From contig NZ_JACHLE010000003.1 in NCBI RefSeq assembly GCF_014204415.1, forward strand, positions 186,001 through 250,000: a stretch of 64,000 bases of DNA, given 5' to 3'. The stretch comes from Chryseobacterium defluvii (GTDB lineage: Bacteria; Bacteroidota; Bacteroidia; Flavobacteriales; Weeksellaceae). The first letter of the stretch is position 1; every line of letters starts with the position of its first letter. Positions 34,864 to 43,170 of the stretch are shown here, piece by piece. Made by a program: the position numbers and the translations under genes. The notes below the pieces were generated by a model, which worked only from the letters and a program-made list of their open reading frames with translations, had not been told where the DNA came from and searched no databases.

Positions 34864-37397
34864 AGACTCCTTTCAAGATCATATTCCTGCTTTACCTTTT
34901 TCCGGTAATGGTATGCGCACAAAATATAGATACAAAGCATCTCTCACTCCGTCTGCAATTCGACTGGCAGCAACGGCAGGCCTTTGGCAGCGCCGAAATT
35001 ACAGGTTCTGTAATGAGTGAAAATGATAAAATCATATTAGATGCCGGAAAATTATTCATTCAATCCATTGAAATAAATAGTAAAAAACTAAAATTCCACT
35101 ATGACGGAGGTGATACGGACAATAATCTGGAAATTATTTTAGACCGAAAATATAAGCCTGCTGAAAATTTCACTATAAAAATTAATTACAGAACCCTTTA
35201 CGAAAACCGCACTGATCCGAACGCTATCGGAGGAAGCCTTGGAAAAGGATTAAGGTTCCTGCAACCCACTTCCACTACCCCCAATAAACGAAGGCAGATC
35301 TGGAGCAGTGGCGAACCTCAGAATAATAAGTACTGGTTCCCGTGTAACGAAGACATTGCCGACATTCACACCACTGAGATCAAAGCAACTATTGAAAAGC
35401 CTTTGATGCTTATAAGCAATGGAAGTCTTGTCGATATCATCGAACATCCGGATAATAATACAAGAACTTTTCATTACAGATCAGAAGTTCCTTTTCCCAA
35501 TTATCTGATATCTGTTGTGATAGGGGAATACATTGATGTAATACAAAAAAACAATCACACAGCCATTCACAATTACGGTTACCCTGACGAAAAAGAAGCC
35601 GTAAAGGCAACTGTAGAACTGATCCCCGATATGATGCGGTTTTTGGAAGAAAAAACAGGCTATGATTATCCATTAAAAAACTACATCCAGGTTGTTGTCC
35701 AGGATTATCCCTTTCCGGGATCAGTGGGGCAAAATGCTGCATCTATCCTTTCAGATAACTATATTGATGACCATGGCGTGCATAAAGATTTTAAATATCT
35801 GTGGGATGGTGTTGCCATGCAGGCATTGGCCAATCAATGGTTCGGCAGCCTGATCATGCCTGCATCCTGGGAAGATATTTGGCTAAATAATGCTTTTGCA
35901 CAGTATTTTTCCGGGCTTTATACAGCAAAAAGCAATGGAAAGGAAGAGTACCTCACTTATTATCACCCTTTTGAAAAAGCAAATATATTGAGCGACTGGA
36001 ATACAGGAAATAAACATCCTATTGTCAGCACCAATATCGGAGACCTTGCTGCATTCATATCAGATAGTTACTCGAAATTTCGCGGCGCATTGATTTTACG
36101 TATGCTTCAGAAAGAAATGGGTGATGAGAGCTGGTGGAAAGCTATTCGGGACTATGTGAAAAACAATTCCGGAAAACAGGTCAGCACAAAGGATTTCCAG
36201 AGCGCTGTAGAAAAAACATCCGGCAGATCCTACCAATGGTTCTTTGAACAATGGATTTATAAGACAGGTCTTCCAAAGTTTGAAGTAATTAAAAAGTACG
36301 ATACATCACAAAAACAGCTTTTCATTACGGTAAAACAGGTTCAAAATCAGGAAAATAAAACCGATTTTCATCAGGTCTCCTTTTTTGAAGGTAAAATAGA
36401 TGTTGAAATTGACAATACTATTGAAAGCCTATATCTTAAACCACAAGCCGAAAATATATTTACTTTTCCGGCAAAAACCCTTCCGAAATTGGTCAACTTT
36501 AATTATGAAGAAACATTCTTATGTGAAACTATTTTTGAAAAATCCACTGATGAATATTTCTATCAACTGCAGCACAGCAAAGATGTACTTGCCCGGCAGA
36601 AAGCCTTAGATAAGCTGACAGAAGCAGCGAATGACAGCCATGCAACTACCTTGTTTAAAGATCAGGTGATAGATGCCATTTTTACAGAGATTCAATCCGG
36701 GCAGTATTGGAGATATCGGTGGTATGCCCTCGGTTCATTGCAAAAAATCATGCCATTAACTTATAAGGAAAAGACCATTTCGTTTTTAACATCACTCATA
36801 AAAAAAGAAAAGTCGTGGATAAAAAGTACGGCTATAAATATGCTCGGAAACACCAACGCTCCTGAACATAAAAACCTATATATTCAGGCATTAAATGACG
36901 AAAGCGACAGAGTGGTCAATGCAGCGGCCATTGCTTTAGGAAAAACAAAAAGTCCGGACGCTTTTGAAATATTGATGGATCTGGAGAACAGGCATTCATG
37001 GAAAAATCAGAATCGGATCAGTGCATTAAACGGGTTGCAGCAATTGGGAGACCCACGAGCTATTGATTATGTACTGACCCGCCTGGAAGACAATCGATCA
37101 CCCAGATGGTATCTTGCAACACCCGTCTGGGATTATCCGTTTGCTGCCGTCAATACTTTGGTGGCACTGGGAAAAGGGGAATCAGGCTATCCGGTCCTTA
37201 TAAACAGGTTTAAGAGATCTTTGCAGGATAATGACCTGAATGATATTTTCCAGAACGTCCAGCTCATCAACCTCTTAAAAGACGAACGTGCCAAAGAAAT
37301 TTATCTTTTACTGAAAGAAAAATACAAAGATGACCCCTATGTTTTAGAAGCGGTCAGCAACTACGAAAAACAATTTATAGAAAATATTAAAAAATGA
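34860..37397 (+). CDS. M1 aminopeptidase homologue lacking all catalytic residues (pseudoenzyme)
   Basis: 845 aa with a signal peptide (FKIIFLLYLFPVMVCAQ). The M1 fold is clear (WSSGEPQNNKYWFPCNED; NQWFGSLIMPASWEDIWLN). However, the zinc motif HExxH reads Q321-A-L-A-N325, the third ligand Glu 19 residues later is Asn344 (NNAFA instead of NEGFA), and the GxMEN motif reads SVGQN. The enzyme should bind no zinc and have no peptidase activity. The C-terminal ~250 residues look like HEAT repeats (INMLGNTNAPEH, AIALGKTKSPDAFEIL). The gene is intact, so a binding or sensing role is more likely than decay. It overlaps both neighbours by 4 bp. Confidence 0.9.
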   Translation: MKTPFKIIFLLYLFPVMVCAQNIDTKHLSLRLQFDWQQRQAFGSAEITGSVMSENDKIILDAGKLFIQSIEINSKKLKFHYDGGDTDNNLEIILDRKYKPAENFTIKINYRTLYENRTDPNAIGGSLGKGLRFLQPTSTTPNKRRQIWSSGEPQNNKYWFPCNEDIADIHTTEIKATIEKPLMLISNGSLVDIIEHPDNNTRTFHYRSEVPFPNYLISVVIGEYIDVIQKNNHTAIHNYGYPDEKEAVKATVELIPDMMRFLEEKTGYDYPLKNYIQVVVQDYPFPGSVGQNAASILSDNYIDDHGVHKDFKYLWDGVAMQALANQWFGSLIMPASWEDIWLNNAFAQYFSGLYTAKSNGKEEYLTYYHPFEKANILSDWNTGNKHPIVSTNIGDLAAFISDSYSKFRGALILRMLQKEMGDESWWKAIRDYVKNNSGKQVSTKDFQSAVEKTSGRSYQWFFEQWIYKTGLPKFEVIKKYDTSQKQLFITVKQVQNQENKTDFHQVSFFEGKIDVEIDNTIESLYLKPQAENIFTFPAKTLPKLVNFNYEETFLCETIFEKSTDEYFYQLQHSKDVLARQKALDKLTEAANDSHATTLFKDQVIDAIFTEIQSGQYWRYRWYALGSLQKIMPLTYKEKTISFLTSLIKKEKSWIKSTAINMLGNTNAPEHKNLYIQALNDESDRVVNAAAIALGKTKSPDAFEILMDLENRHSWKNQNRISALNGLQQLGDPRAIDYVLTRLEDNRSPRWYLATPVWDYPFAAVNTLVALGKGESGYPVLINRFKRSLQDNDLNDIFQNVQLINLLKDERAKEIYLLLKEKYKDDPYVLEAVSNYEKQFIENIKK

Positions 37398-37921
37398 AAA
37401 AATCAGACATCAAAAAAATGCCGTCTTATTTTGACCGGTATATTGATTTGGCGGAAGATGTTCCTTTATCAGAGTCTCTGCAGATAAGCTTACAGGAACT
37501 GGAAGATGCACCCATAGAGAAATGGCGGGCTTTGGGCGAAAAAGTGTATGCCGAAGGCAAGTGGACCATTAAAGATATTTTACAGCATTATATAGACACC
37601 GAACGTGTGTTTGCCTACAGAATTACCGCAATTGCCCGTGGTGACAAGCAAAAAATGCTCCCTTATGATGAGGAAGCATTCGCCCGGAATACAACAGCAA
37701 ACAGCCGGACAGTGGAAGATCTTCTGGAAGAGCTTATTTTGGTGAGGAAGGGTACTATTGCAATGTATAAATCTTTCGATGAAAAAATGCTGCATCAGTC
37801 AGGTAACGGCTTTAATGGCATGCAGTATTGTCCTCTGGCATTAGGGTTTATGCTGGCAGGGCATCAGCGCTGGCATTTCAGGGTTATTCAGGAAAAATAT
37901 TATCCTTTGCTCAATTGTTAA
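37394..37921 (+). CDS. DinB-family metal-dependent protein
   Basis: 175 aa with a four-helix DinB/YfiT fold. Candidate metal ligands are His in ILQHYIDTE (residue ~63) and the two His in AGHQRWHFRVI (residues ~156 and ~160). Family members are thiol- or DNA-damage-linked hydrolases or transferases, often of unknown substrate. It is the third gene of an overlapping operon with the GlxA/AraC regulator and the M1-like protein, and a good terminator follows at 38000-38030. Confidence 0.88.
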   Translation: MKKSDIKKMPSYFDRYIDLAEDVPLSESLQISLQELEDAPIEKWRALGEKVYAEGKWTIKDILQHYIDTERVFAYRITAIARGDKQKMLPYDEEAFARNTTANSRTVEDLLEELILVRKGTIAMYKSFDEKMLHQSGNGFNGMQYCPLALGFMLAGHQRWHFRVIQEKYYPLLNC

Positions 37922-37999
37922 ATTTAAATATCCCCGATCCGGATATTTCCAAATATAACACTGCTTCACAAGCTATTGATCTGCACAGAATTGCAGGAC

Positions 38000-38030
38000 A
38001 AAAGAGTTACAGGATCTGTAGCTCTTTTTT
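38000..38030 (+). terminator. Intrinsic terminator of the AraC-M1-DinB operon
   Basis: AAAAGAG-t-TACAG, gat, CTGTA-g-CTCTTTTTT forms an almost perfect stem with a T-run. Confidence 0.85.
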
Positions 38031-38112
38031 AGTTTCCGGCAGCATTGTATCTGTTTTTTATCTTTCAACGTTCCCGCTTCACAATATAATAACACCAATA
38101 CCGTTATTTTGC

Positions 38113-38120
38113 TACCTTTG
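38113..38120 (+). promoter_or_regulatory. -7 promoter box of the DUF5686 gene
   Basis: TACCTTTG matches TAnnTTTG, 96 bp upstream of the ATG at 38216. No clear -33 element was seen. Confidence 0.35.
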
Positions 38121-38215
38121 CAGTTTTGTAATTCAATTACTGAACCATTAAAAATTTTTTAATTTTTTAAATAAACTGCACGCTTTTTGTTTATGCTAAA
38201 TGCCTGAAGAAACGA

Positions 38216-40744
38216 ATGATGTTTAATAACAACCCTAAATATTACTATTTATTCTTTTTAATAGTTCTCTCTCATCTTGTCTGTGCCCAAAATACAGCAA
38301 ACGGTAAAATTATAGACTCAAAAACCAACAAGGAAGTCTCCGGTGTAGATGTTTTCATCAATGACAGCAACAAGCCTTATTTAACAACCACTAACGGAAG
38401 TTTTAGTGTGCAGTCCGACAGCATTATCTATAAGCTGAAATTCCTAAGAAAAAACTATGCCCTGATGAGTATAGACATCACTACTGACAACCCCCGTAAC
38501 CTGACCGTAAAACTGACCCAGGATAAAGTAAGCAATATTGAAGAGGTGGTGATCCATAATGAGAAAACCAAATTCAAAAGCAAAAAGGAAAATCCGGCTT
38601 ACACCATTATGCAGGAAGTCTGGAAAAGGAAAAGAAATAACGGTTTAGATAAATTCGATACCTATACGTATAAGGAGTACGAAAAAATACAGTTTGATGC
38701 CAATAATCTGGACAGCGCCTTCATGAAGAAAAAAGTTTTTAATAAGCTTGATTTCATTTTTGATTATGCAGATTCCACTGCAAGGGGCAAAATGGCGCTT
38801 CCCATCTTCTTAAATGAGGCCATCTATGAAAATTATGGTGAAAACAAACCCGGAAAGAAAACAAAAAAACTGTTAACGGCCCAGAAGACATCAGGATTTC
38901 AGGATAATCAGATTGTTACATTAACAGCCAAAAACCTTTACCGTGATATTAATATTTACGATAATACTTTAAACTATTTCGATATAGGCTTCCCAAGCCC
39001 GGTAGGAACAGACGGCTTCAGCACTTATGATTATAACCTGATAGACACCATCTCCATCCGAGGGGAAAATGCCTACAAAATCAGATATCAGCCCCGAAGA
39101 ACCGAGGTTTTGGCCTTTCAGGGGTACCTGTATATTGATACGGACAATTATGCTGTCCTGGGAGCTACTTTGAAATCCACACAGAAAATAAATGTCAATT
39201 TCATTAATGCGATATCTACCGAACTGGAATATGACAATCCGGATGAGAATACTTTCCTTCCTAAAAAGTTTGTCACCGAGATCGAAATGACCCCTTTTTC
39301 AAAAAAGAAAACAGCGAAAAGTATCATTGCCAAAAGATCTGTAGATTATTCAGAATATGAATTCAACAAACCATTAGATCCTGCTGTTTTTACCCGAAAG
39401 CAGGAAGAATATGATGACAGCTTCACAGACAAGGATGATGCCTATTGGGTAAAAGCCAGGCCGGACTCCTTATCCAAGGCCGAACAGGGTGTTTATGACA
39501 TGCTGGATAAGCTTCAGCAAACCCCAAAATTCAACAGGATCGTAAAATTATATGAAACTCTGGGTTCAGGATATTATAACATCACCAAAGGAATTGATCT
39601 GGGCCCTATATTTTCCATATACGGGGTAAACGAAGTGGAAGGAGACCGGATAAGGCTGGGAGCCAGAACTTATTTCACCCGTAATGACCCGTGGAGAGTC
39701 CAGTTTTATACGGCTTACGGCTTTAAAGACAAGCAATTTAAATATGGTGCCGAGGCAAGATATATGTTCAACCGGGTAAACCGGTTTATGATCGGGGCCG
39801 GAACAAGGAGAGATGTGATGCAGCTTGGGGTTCAGCTCACCAATGATGATGGGATTATGTCGCGTTCATTTGCTTCATCCACTGTATTTGCCAGGGGAGA
39901 AAATGCCTCTTTAAGCTCGGTGAATCAAACGAATGTTTTCACGTCCCTAGAACCTTGGAAAAACTTCCAGATCAGGGTTGACGGGACCGTGCAGAGCATC
40001 AAATCTGCCAATCCGGAAGGGTTTAACCTGATGTATTACAGAAACGGGGATCTGAGAAAAACGGTCAATGATTCGCATGTAACCCTCAGTTTAATTGCAA
40101 GGCCGGGCGCCAAGTTTTCCCAGACAGGTATAGACCGGTATGAACACGGAACATTGGCCCCAACTATTGTTTTAAAGTACACACGAGGAATTGAAGGATT
40201 ATTCAATGGGGATTTTAATTATAACAAACTCCAGTTTATGTTCTACAAGCCTGTCTTGATAGGAAGCTGGGGTAAAACCTTAATTAATTTTGAGGCCGGT
40301 AAGAATTTTGATACTGTTCCATTAGCATTGCAGAATGTGATCCCTGGTAATCAGTCTTACAGTCTGGCGACCAATACTTTTGCCCAGCTGAATTATTATG
40401 AGTTTGTGGCTGATACCTATACCACGCTTCATTTGGAGCATCATTTTAATGGTAAGATCCTTTCCTTTATCCCTTTAATCAAAAAATTAAAGCTGAGAGA
40501 GGTTGCATTTATCAGAGGAGCTTACGGAACATTAAGCGATGAATCAAAGAATATTAATGTGGAAGGATTTAAATATTCAGCCCCAAGCGAGCATATTTAC
40601 TATGAATATGGGTTTGGAATCGAAAACATAGGATTTGGAAACCTCAGGATATTCCGGGTAGATTTTAACTGGAGAGGAAACTACCTTGACAGACCCGATA
40701 TTTCCAAATTCGGGATCAAAGCAGGATTCCAGTTCGGATTTTAA
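38216..40744 (+). CDS. DUF5686 outer-membrane protein with carboxypeptidase-like regulatory domain
   Basis: 842 aa. A signal peptide (LFFLIVLSHLVCAQ) is followed by a CarboxypepD_reg-like beta sandwich (residues ~28-115: NGKIIDSKTNKEVSGVDVFI). A DUF5686 region follows, then a C-terminal beta-barrel ending in Phe (GIKAGFQFGF), a typical outer-membrane insertion signal. DUF5686 proteins are common and uncharacterised in Flavobacteriia and are thought to be TonB-independent barrel proteins. It is a single-gene unit ended by a strong terminator. Confidence 0.88.
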   Translation: MMFNNNPKYYYLFFLIVLSHLVCAQNTANGKIIDSKTNKEVSGVDVFINDSNKPYLTTTNGSFSVQSDSIIYKLKFLRKNYALMSIDITTDNPRNLTVKLTQDKVSNIEEVVIHNEKTKFKSKKENPAYTIMQEVWKRKRNNGLDKFDTYTYKEYEKIQFDANNLDSAFMKKKVFNKLDFIFDYADSTARGKMALPIFLNEAIYENYGENKPGKKTKKLLTAQKTSGFQDNQIVTLTAKNLYRDINIYDNTLNYFDIGFPSPVGTDGFSTYDYNLIDTISIRGENAYKIRYQPRRTEVLAFQGYLYIDTDNYAVLGATLKSTQKINVNFINAISTELEYDNPDENTFLPKKFVTEIEMTPFSKKKTAKSIIAKRSVDYSEYEFNKPLDPAVFTRKQEEYDDSFTDKDDAYWVKARPDSLSKAEQGVYDMLDKLQQTPKFNRIVKLYETLGSGYYNITKGIDLGPIFSIYGVNEVEGDRIRLGARTYFTRNDPWRVQFYTAYGFKDKQFKYGAEARYMFNRVNRFMIGAGTRRDVMQLGVQLTNDDGIMSRSFASSTVFARGENASLSSVNQTNVFTSLEPWKNFQIRVDGTVQSIKSANPEGFNLMYYRNGDLRKTVNDSHVTLSLIARPGAKFSQTGIDRYEHGTLAPTIVLKYTRGIEGLFNGDFNYNKLQFMFYKPVLIGSWGKTLINFEAGKNFDTVPLALQNVIPGNQSYSLATNTFAQLNYYEFVADTYTTLHLEHHFNGKILSFIPLIKKLKLREVAFIRGAYGTLSDESKNINVEGFKYSAPSEHIYYEYGFGIENIGFGNLRIFRVDFNWRGNYLDRPDISKFGIKAGFQFGF

Positions 40745-40749
40745 AACAA

Positions 40750-40777
40750 AACCAGCTTATGTAAAGCTGGTTTTTTT
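40750..40777 (+). terminator. Intrinsic terminator of the DUF5686 gene
   Basis: AACCAGCTT (40750-40758) pairs with AAGCTGGTT (40764-40772), followed by a run of T. Confidence 0.85.
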
Positions 40778-40781
40778 ATTG

Positions 40782-40967
40782 TTAATATTCTGAGGGATAT
40801 CCTTTGCAGCCATTGCAGTGGGCTACGATATACACTATATTACAGGAAGGTCTTTTCCCTTCAGGAATGCTGCAGTAGATATCACATGGCAGACAGCCGG
40901 TTCCCGGAGCTGCACCGGCCATTACATTTTTAAGCGCCTCTCTCTTTAGGCTTTTTAAATTTTTCAT
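40782..40967 (-). CDS. Bacteriocin-like peptide with leader
   Basis: 61 aa from ATG 40965-40967. The N-terminus MKNLKSLKREALKNVMAG has the pattern of the leaders of Chryseobacterium bacteriocin-like proteins (charged helix, then Gly-Gly or Ala-Gly cleavage site). The mature part would be ~43 aa with six Cys (two in GCLPC, then single Cys at five- to eleven-residue spacing, the last pair in HCNGC), which suggests disulfides or metal binding. No immunity or ABC exporter gene lies beside it. It is a single gene between two terminators. Confidence 0.75.
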   Translation of the reverse strand: MKNLKSLKREALKNVMAGAAPGTGCLPCDIYCSIPEGKRPSCNIVYIVAHCNGCKGYPSEY

Positions 40968-41070
40968 ATTATTTTGTTTTAATTTGCGCCTACTCTGTAT
41001 GCTTTTCGGCTTACGCAGTTCGATTTGGTATACCAAATATAATAAAACATTTTATTCCGGAAAGGCCATA

Positions 41071-41100
41071 AAAAAGCCCCGGCAAATGCCGGGGCTTTTT
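41071..41100. terminator. Strong bidirectional terminator after rpmA
   Basis: AAAAAGCCCCGGC, aaat, GCCGGGGCTTTTT is a perfect stem with A- and T-tracts. It ends the rplU-rpmA operon on the minus strand. Confidence 0.9.
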
Positions 41101-41120
41101 TATTTTATATAACGCGTAGA

Positions 41121-41378
41121 TTATGCGTTAGGCTCTACAGATACAAAAGATCTGTTATTCGCTTTTTTTCTGAAAACTACTTTACCGTCTACTAAAGCAA
41201 ACAAAGTGTGGTCTTTACCAATACCCACGTTTAAACCCGGGTGGTGCTGAGTACCTCTTTGTCTAACAATAATATTTCCGGCAATAGCATCCTGACCTCC
41301 GAAAATCTTCACTCCTAATCTTTTAGAGTGAGATTCTCTACCGTTTTTGGAACTACCAACTCCTTTCTTATGTGCCAT
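41121..41378 (-). CDS. rpmA: 50S ribosomal protein L27 (bL27)
   Basis: 85 aa. It begins [20 protein letters not shown] and continues GVKIFGGQ and [13 protein letters not shown], the bL27 consensus. It sits near the peptidyl-transferase centre. The start is Met-Ala with no N-terminal extension to cleave. It is cotranscribed with rplU, 17 bp downstream, and followed by a strong terminator. Confidence 0.98.
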   Translation of the reverse strand: MAHKKGVGSSKNGRESHSKRLGVKIFGGQDAIAGNIIVRQRGTQHHPGLNVGIGKDHTLFALVDGKVVFRKKANNRSFVSVEPNA

Positions 41379-41395
41379 TTTATTTCTGGATTATA

Positions 41396-41989
41396 TTATT
41401 TATTAAGAGCTTTGAAATTTCCGATATTCTTTACAATAGCAGCATCTACTTCTTCATGGGTAAGAACATCTTTTCCTAATTCAGCTTTTACTTCTTTACC
41501 TAGAGTAATTAAAGCTTCTCTGTTATCTTTAGACTGGGATAAACCGTTTTTCTTTAAGTGATAGTTCAGTTCGTGATCTTCACTGAAGTTAACGGTTGCA
41601 TTGTCTGAAAGAATTTCTGTTTTGGTTTCTGCTTTTGCTGTCGTCTCTTTCTTAGCTGCAGACTTTTTAGCACCTCCTTCAAATCCGGTGATCCCTGTAA
41701 TTTGAATTTGAGTTAAAGATTGTCTGTGACCGTTCTTAACTTTGTAACCTTTTCTCCTTTTTTTCTTGAAAACGATTACTTTGTCAGCCTTTACATGGTC
41801 TAAGATCTCAGCGTTAACAGTAATACCGCTTACAGCCGGGGCGCCTACAGTGATTGCTCCGTTTACGGTAAGAAGAACTTTGTCAAAAGAAACTTTGTCT
41901 CCCTTCTCTCCTTTTAAACGGTTTACAAACAACTTCTGGTCTTGCTCAACTTTGTATTGAAGCCCTGCTATTTCTACAATTGCAAACAT
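41396..41989 (-). CDS. rplU: 50S ribosomal protein L21 (bL21) with long C-terminal extension
   Basis: The first ~103 residues are a normal bL21 (MFAIVEIAGLQYKVEQDQ; VIVFKKKRRKGYKVKNGHRQ). A further ~94 residues are added: an Ala/Lys/Thr-rich linker (~108-125) and a helical domain (~125-195). Extended L21 proteins occur in Bacteroidota and the role of the tail is not known. The -7 box TATATTTG lies at 42020-42027 on the minus strand. Confidence 0.95.
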   Translation of the reverse strand: MFAIVEIAGLQYKVEQDQKLFVNRLKGEKGDKVSFDKVLLTVNGAITVGAPAVSGITVNAEILDHVKADKVIVFKKKRRKGYKVKNGHRQSLTQIQITGITGFEGGAKKSAAKKETTAKAETKTEILSDNATVNFSEDHELNYHLKKNGLSQSKDNREALITLGKEVKAELGKDVLTHEEVDAAIVKNIGNFKALNK

Positions 41990-42019
41990 TGTTTATAAAT
42001 TTTTAGTTATTTCGAGGTG

Positions 42020-42027
42020 CAAATATA
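42020..42027 (-). promoter_or_regulatory. -7 promoter box of rplU-rpmA
   Basis: TATATTTG on the minus strand fits TAnnTTTG, about 30 bp before the rplU start. A TTG lies about 23 bp further upstream. Confidence 0.55.
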
Positions 42028-42119
42028 CAAATTATTTTATAATTAACACACAATCAGTTTAATGTTTTTACAACAACAAACAATTCACTATGTTTTGAAT
42101 AATTTCTCCTCATAATGCA

Positions 42120-42150
42120 TTGATATATAGAAGATAATTTTATACCTTCG
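42120..42150 (+). promoter_or_regulatory. Candidate promoter of the metallopeptidase lipoprotein gene
   Basis: TTG at 42120-42122 and TACCTTCG at 42143-42150 (one base from TAnnTTTG) are separated by 20 bp. The ATG follows at 42171. Confidence 0.45.
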
Positions 42151-42170
42151 TCTTCACCAAAATTATTTAT

Positions 42171-43058
42171 ATGAAAAAAAACTTTAAATTCTCCTTACTA
42201 GCAGGAGCAATGGCTGTATTCTCACTGACAGCATGTAACGATGACAAAATGGAAGAAACCGTATTACCGGAATCCCAGGCGGAAAGTGCAAAAATTGAAC
42301 AACCCGGAGACATCGAAAAAATCTGCTCCTATGTAGACCAGTACTGGACCTCATCCTCTGTTTTGAAAACCGCACTTCAGAATTCCACAGACACCAACTT
42401 TATGAATTCGCAGATGACCAAGATTGCCAGCCTTTGGGGAAGAAGCAATCCTACCCTCCGGTTTGTGGATGACCCGTCCAGTTTCAACTCAACCTACAAT
42501 GCCATTTCCTATTCTACCGGTAAGATCTATTACGGGTATGCCATCTATTATGATGCAAAATCCAAAGGCGGTGATATCGTAAACGCAATGATCCTTGCTC
42601 ATGAGTATGGCCATCAGTTACAATACATCTATAATCTCCCGTCCGTAAGCGAGTCGACAGCAAGACCGAATGAGCTGGAAGCAGACGGTTTTGCAGGATA
42701 CTATTTAAGAAGGCCTGCAGGGTATAACAAATCTTCCTTTACCGAGATTGCGGCAGCTTATGAATTTGCCCAAAGCATCGGAGATTACCAGACTACCCAC
42801 CCGAGTCACCACGGGACACCCGCTCAGAGAAGATCTGCTGTCCGCTTAGGTTTCCTTTTAGGTCAGTATGCCCTTTCAGCAGCTGATTTTGATTATAATT
42901 TCTTCTATTATTATCAGGGCGTTCTGAACGGCACATACAAAATGGCAAAAAATACAAGAAACCCGGAAATCGATGCTTATATGAGCCAGTATATAGAAGA
43001 ATTGAAAAAGATCCAGACCGGGGAAATTTCTGCTGAGGAATTCAAACATCTTAAATAA
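42171..43058 (+). CDS. Neutral zinc metallopeptidase lipoprotein
   Basis: 295 aa. The lipoprotein signal ends at LTAC (Cys22). The active site AHEYGHQLQ (His-Glu-x-x-His) lies near residue 145, and NELEADGFAGYYL about 24 residues later supplies the third ligand. This is the pattern of the putative neutral zinc metallopeptidase family (YpfJ-like). A His-rich element THPSHHGTPAQRR near residue 215 is also typical. It is probably exposed on the envelope; its substrate is unknown. It is a single gene followed by a terminator at 43085-43110. Confidence 0.88.
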   Translation: MKKNFKFSLLAGAMAVFSLTACNDDKMEETVLPESQAESAKIEQPGDIEKICSYVDQYWTSSSVLKTALQNSTDTNFMNSQMTKIASLWGRSNPTLRFVDDPSSFNSTYNAISYSTGKIYYGYAIYYDAKSKGGDIVNAMILAHEYGHQLQYIYNLPSVSESTARPNELEADGFAGYYLRRPAGYNKSSFTEIAAAYEFAQSIGDYQTTHPSHHGTPAQRRSAVRLGFLLGQYALSAADFDYNFFYYYQGVLNGTYKMAKNTRNPEIDAYMSQYIEELKKIQTGEISAEEFKHLK

Positions 43059-43084
43059 CATTCATTATCAACATATTTAAGAAG

Positions 43085-43110
43085 GAGGTAAGCATTGTCT
43101 TACCTCTTTT
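43085..43110 (+). terminator. Intrinsic terminator
   Basis: GAGGTAAG, cattgt, CTTACCTC (43085-43106), then TTTT. Confidence 0.85.
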
Positions 43111-43112
43111 TA

Positions 43113-43145
43113 TTGGCTGTAATTCATAAACTTTATTTACTTTTG
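43113..43145 (+). promoter_or_regulatory. Promoter of the acyltransferase gene
   Basis: TTG at 43113-43115 and TACTTTTG at 43138-43145 are separated by 22 bp, a good Bacteroidota promoter. The ATG follows at 43171. Confidence 0.6.
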
Positions 43146-43170
43146 GTTTAGTTTATTATCATCTATCACA

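Noticed and set aside
34860..37397. Active zinc aminopeptidase annotation
   Set aside because: All zinc ligands and the catalytic Glu are replaced, so only a homologue, not an active enzyme, can be claimed.
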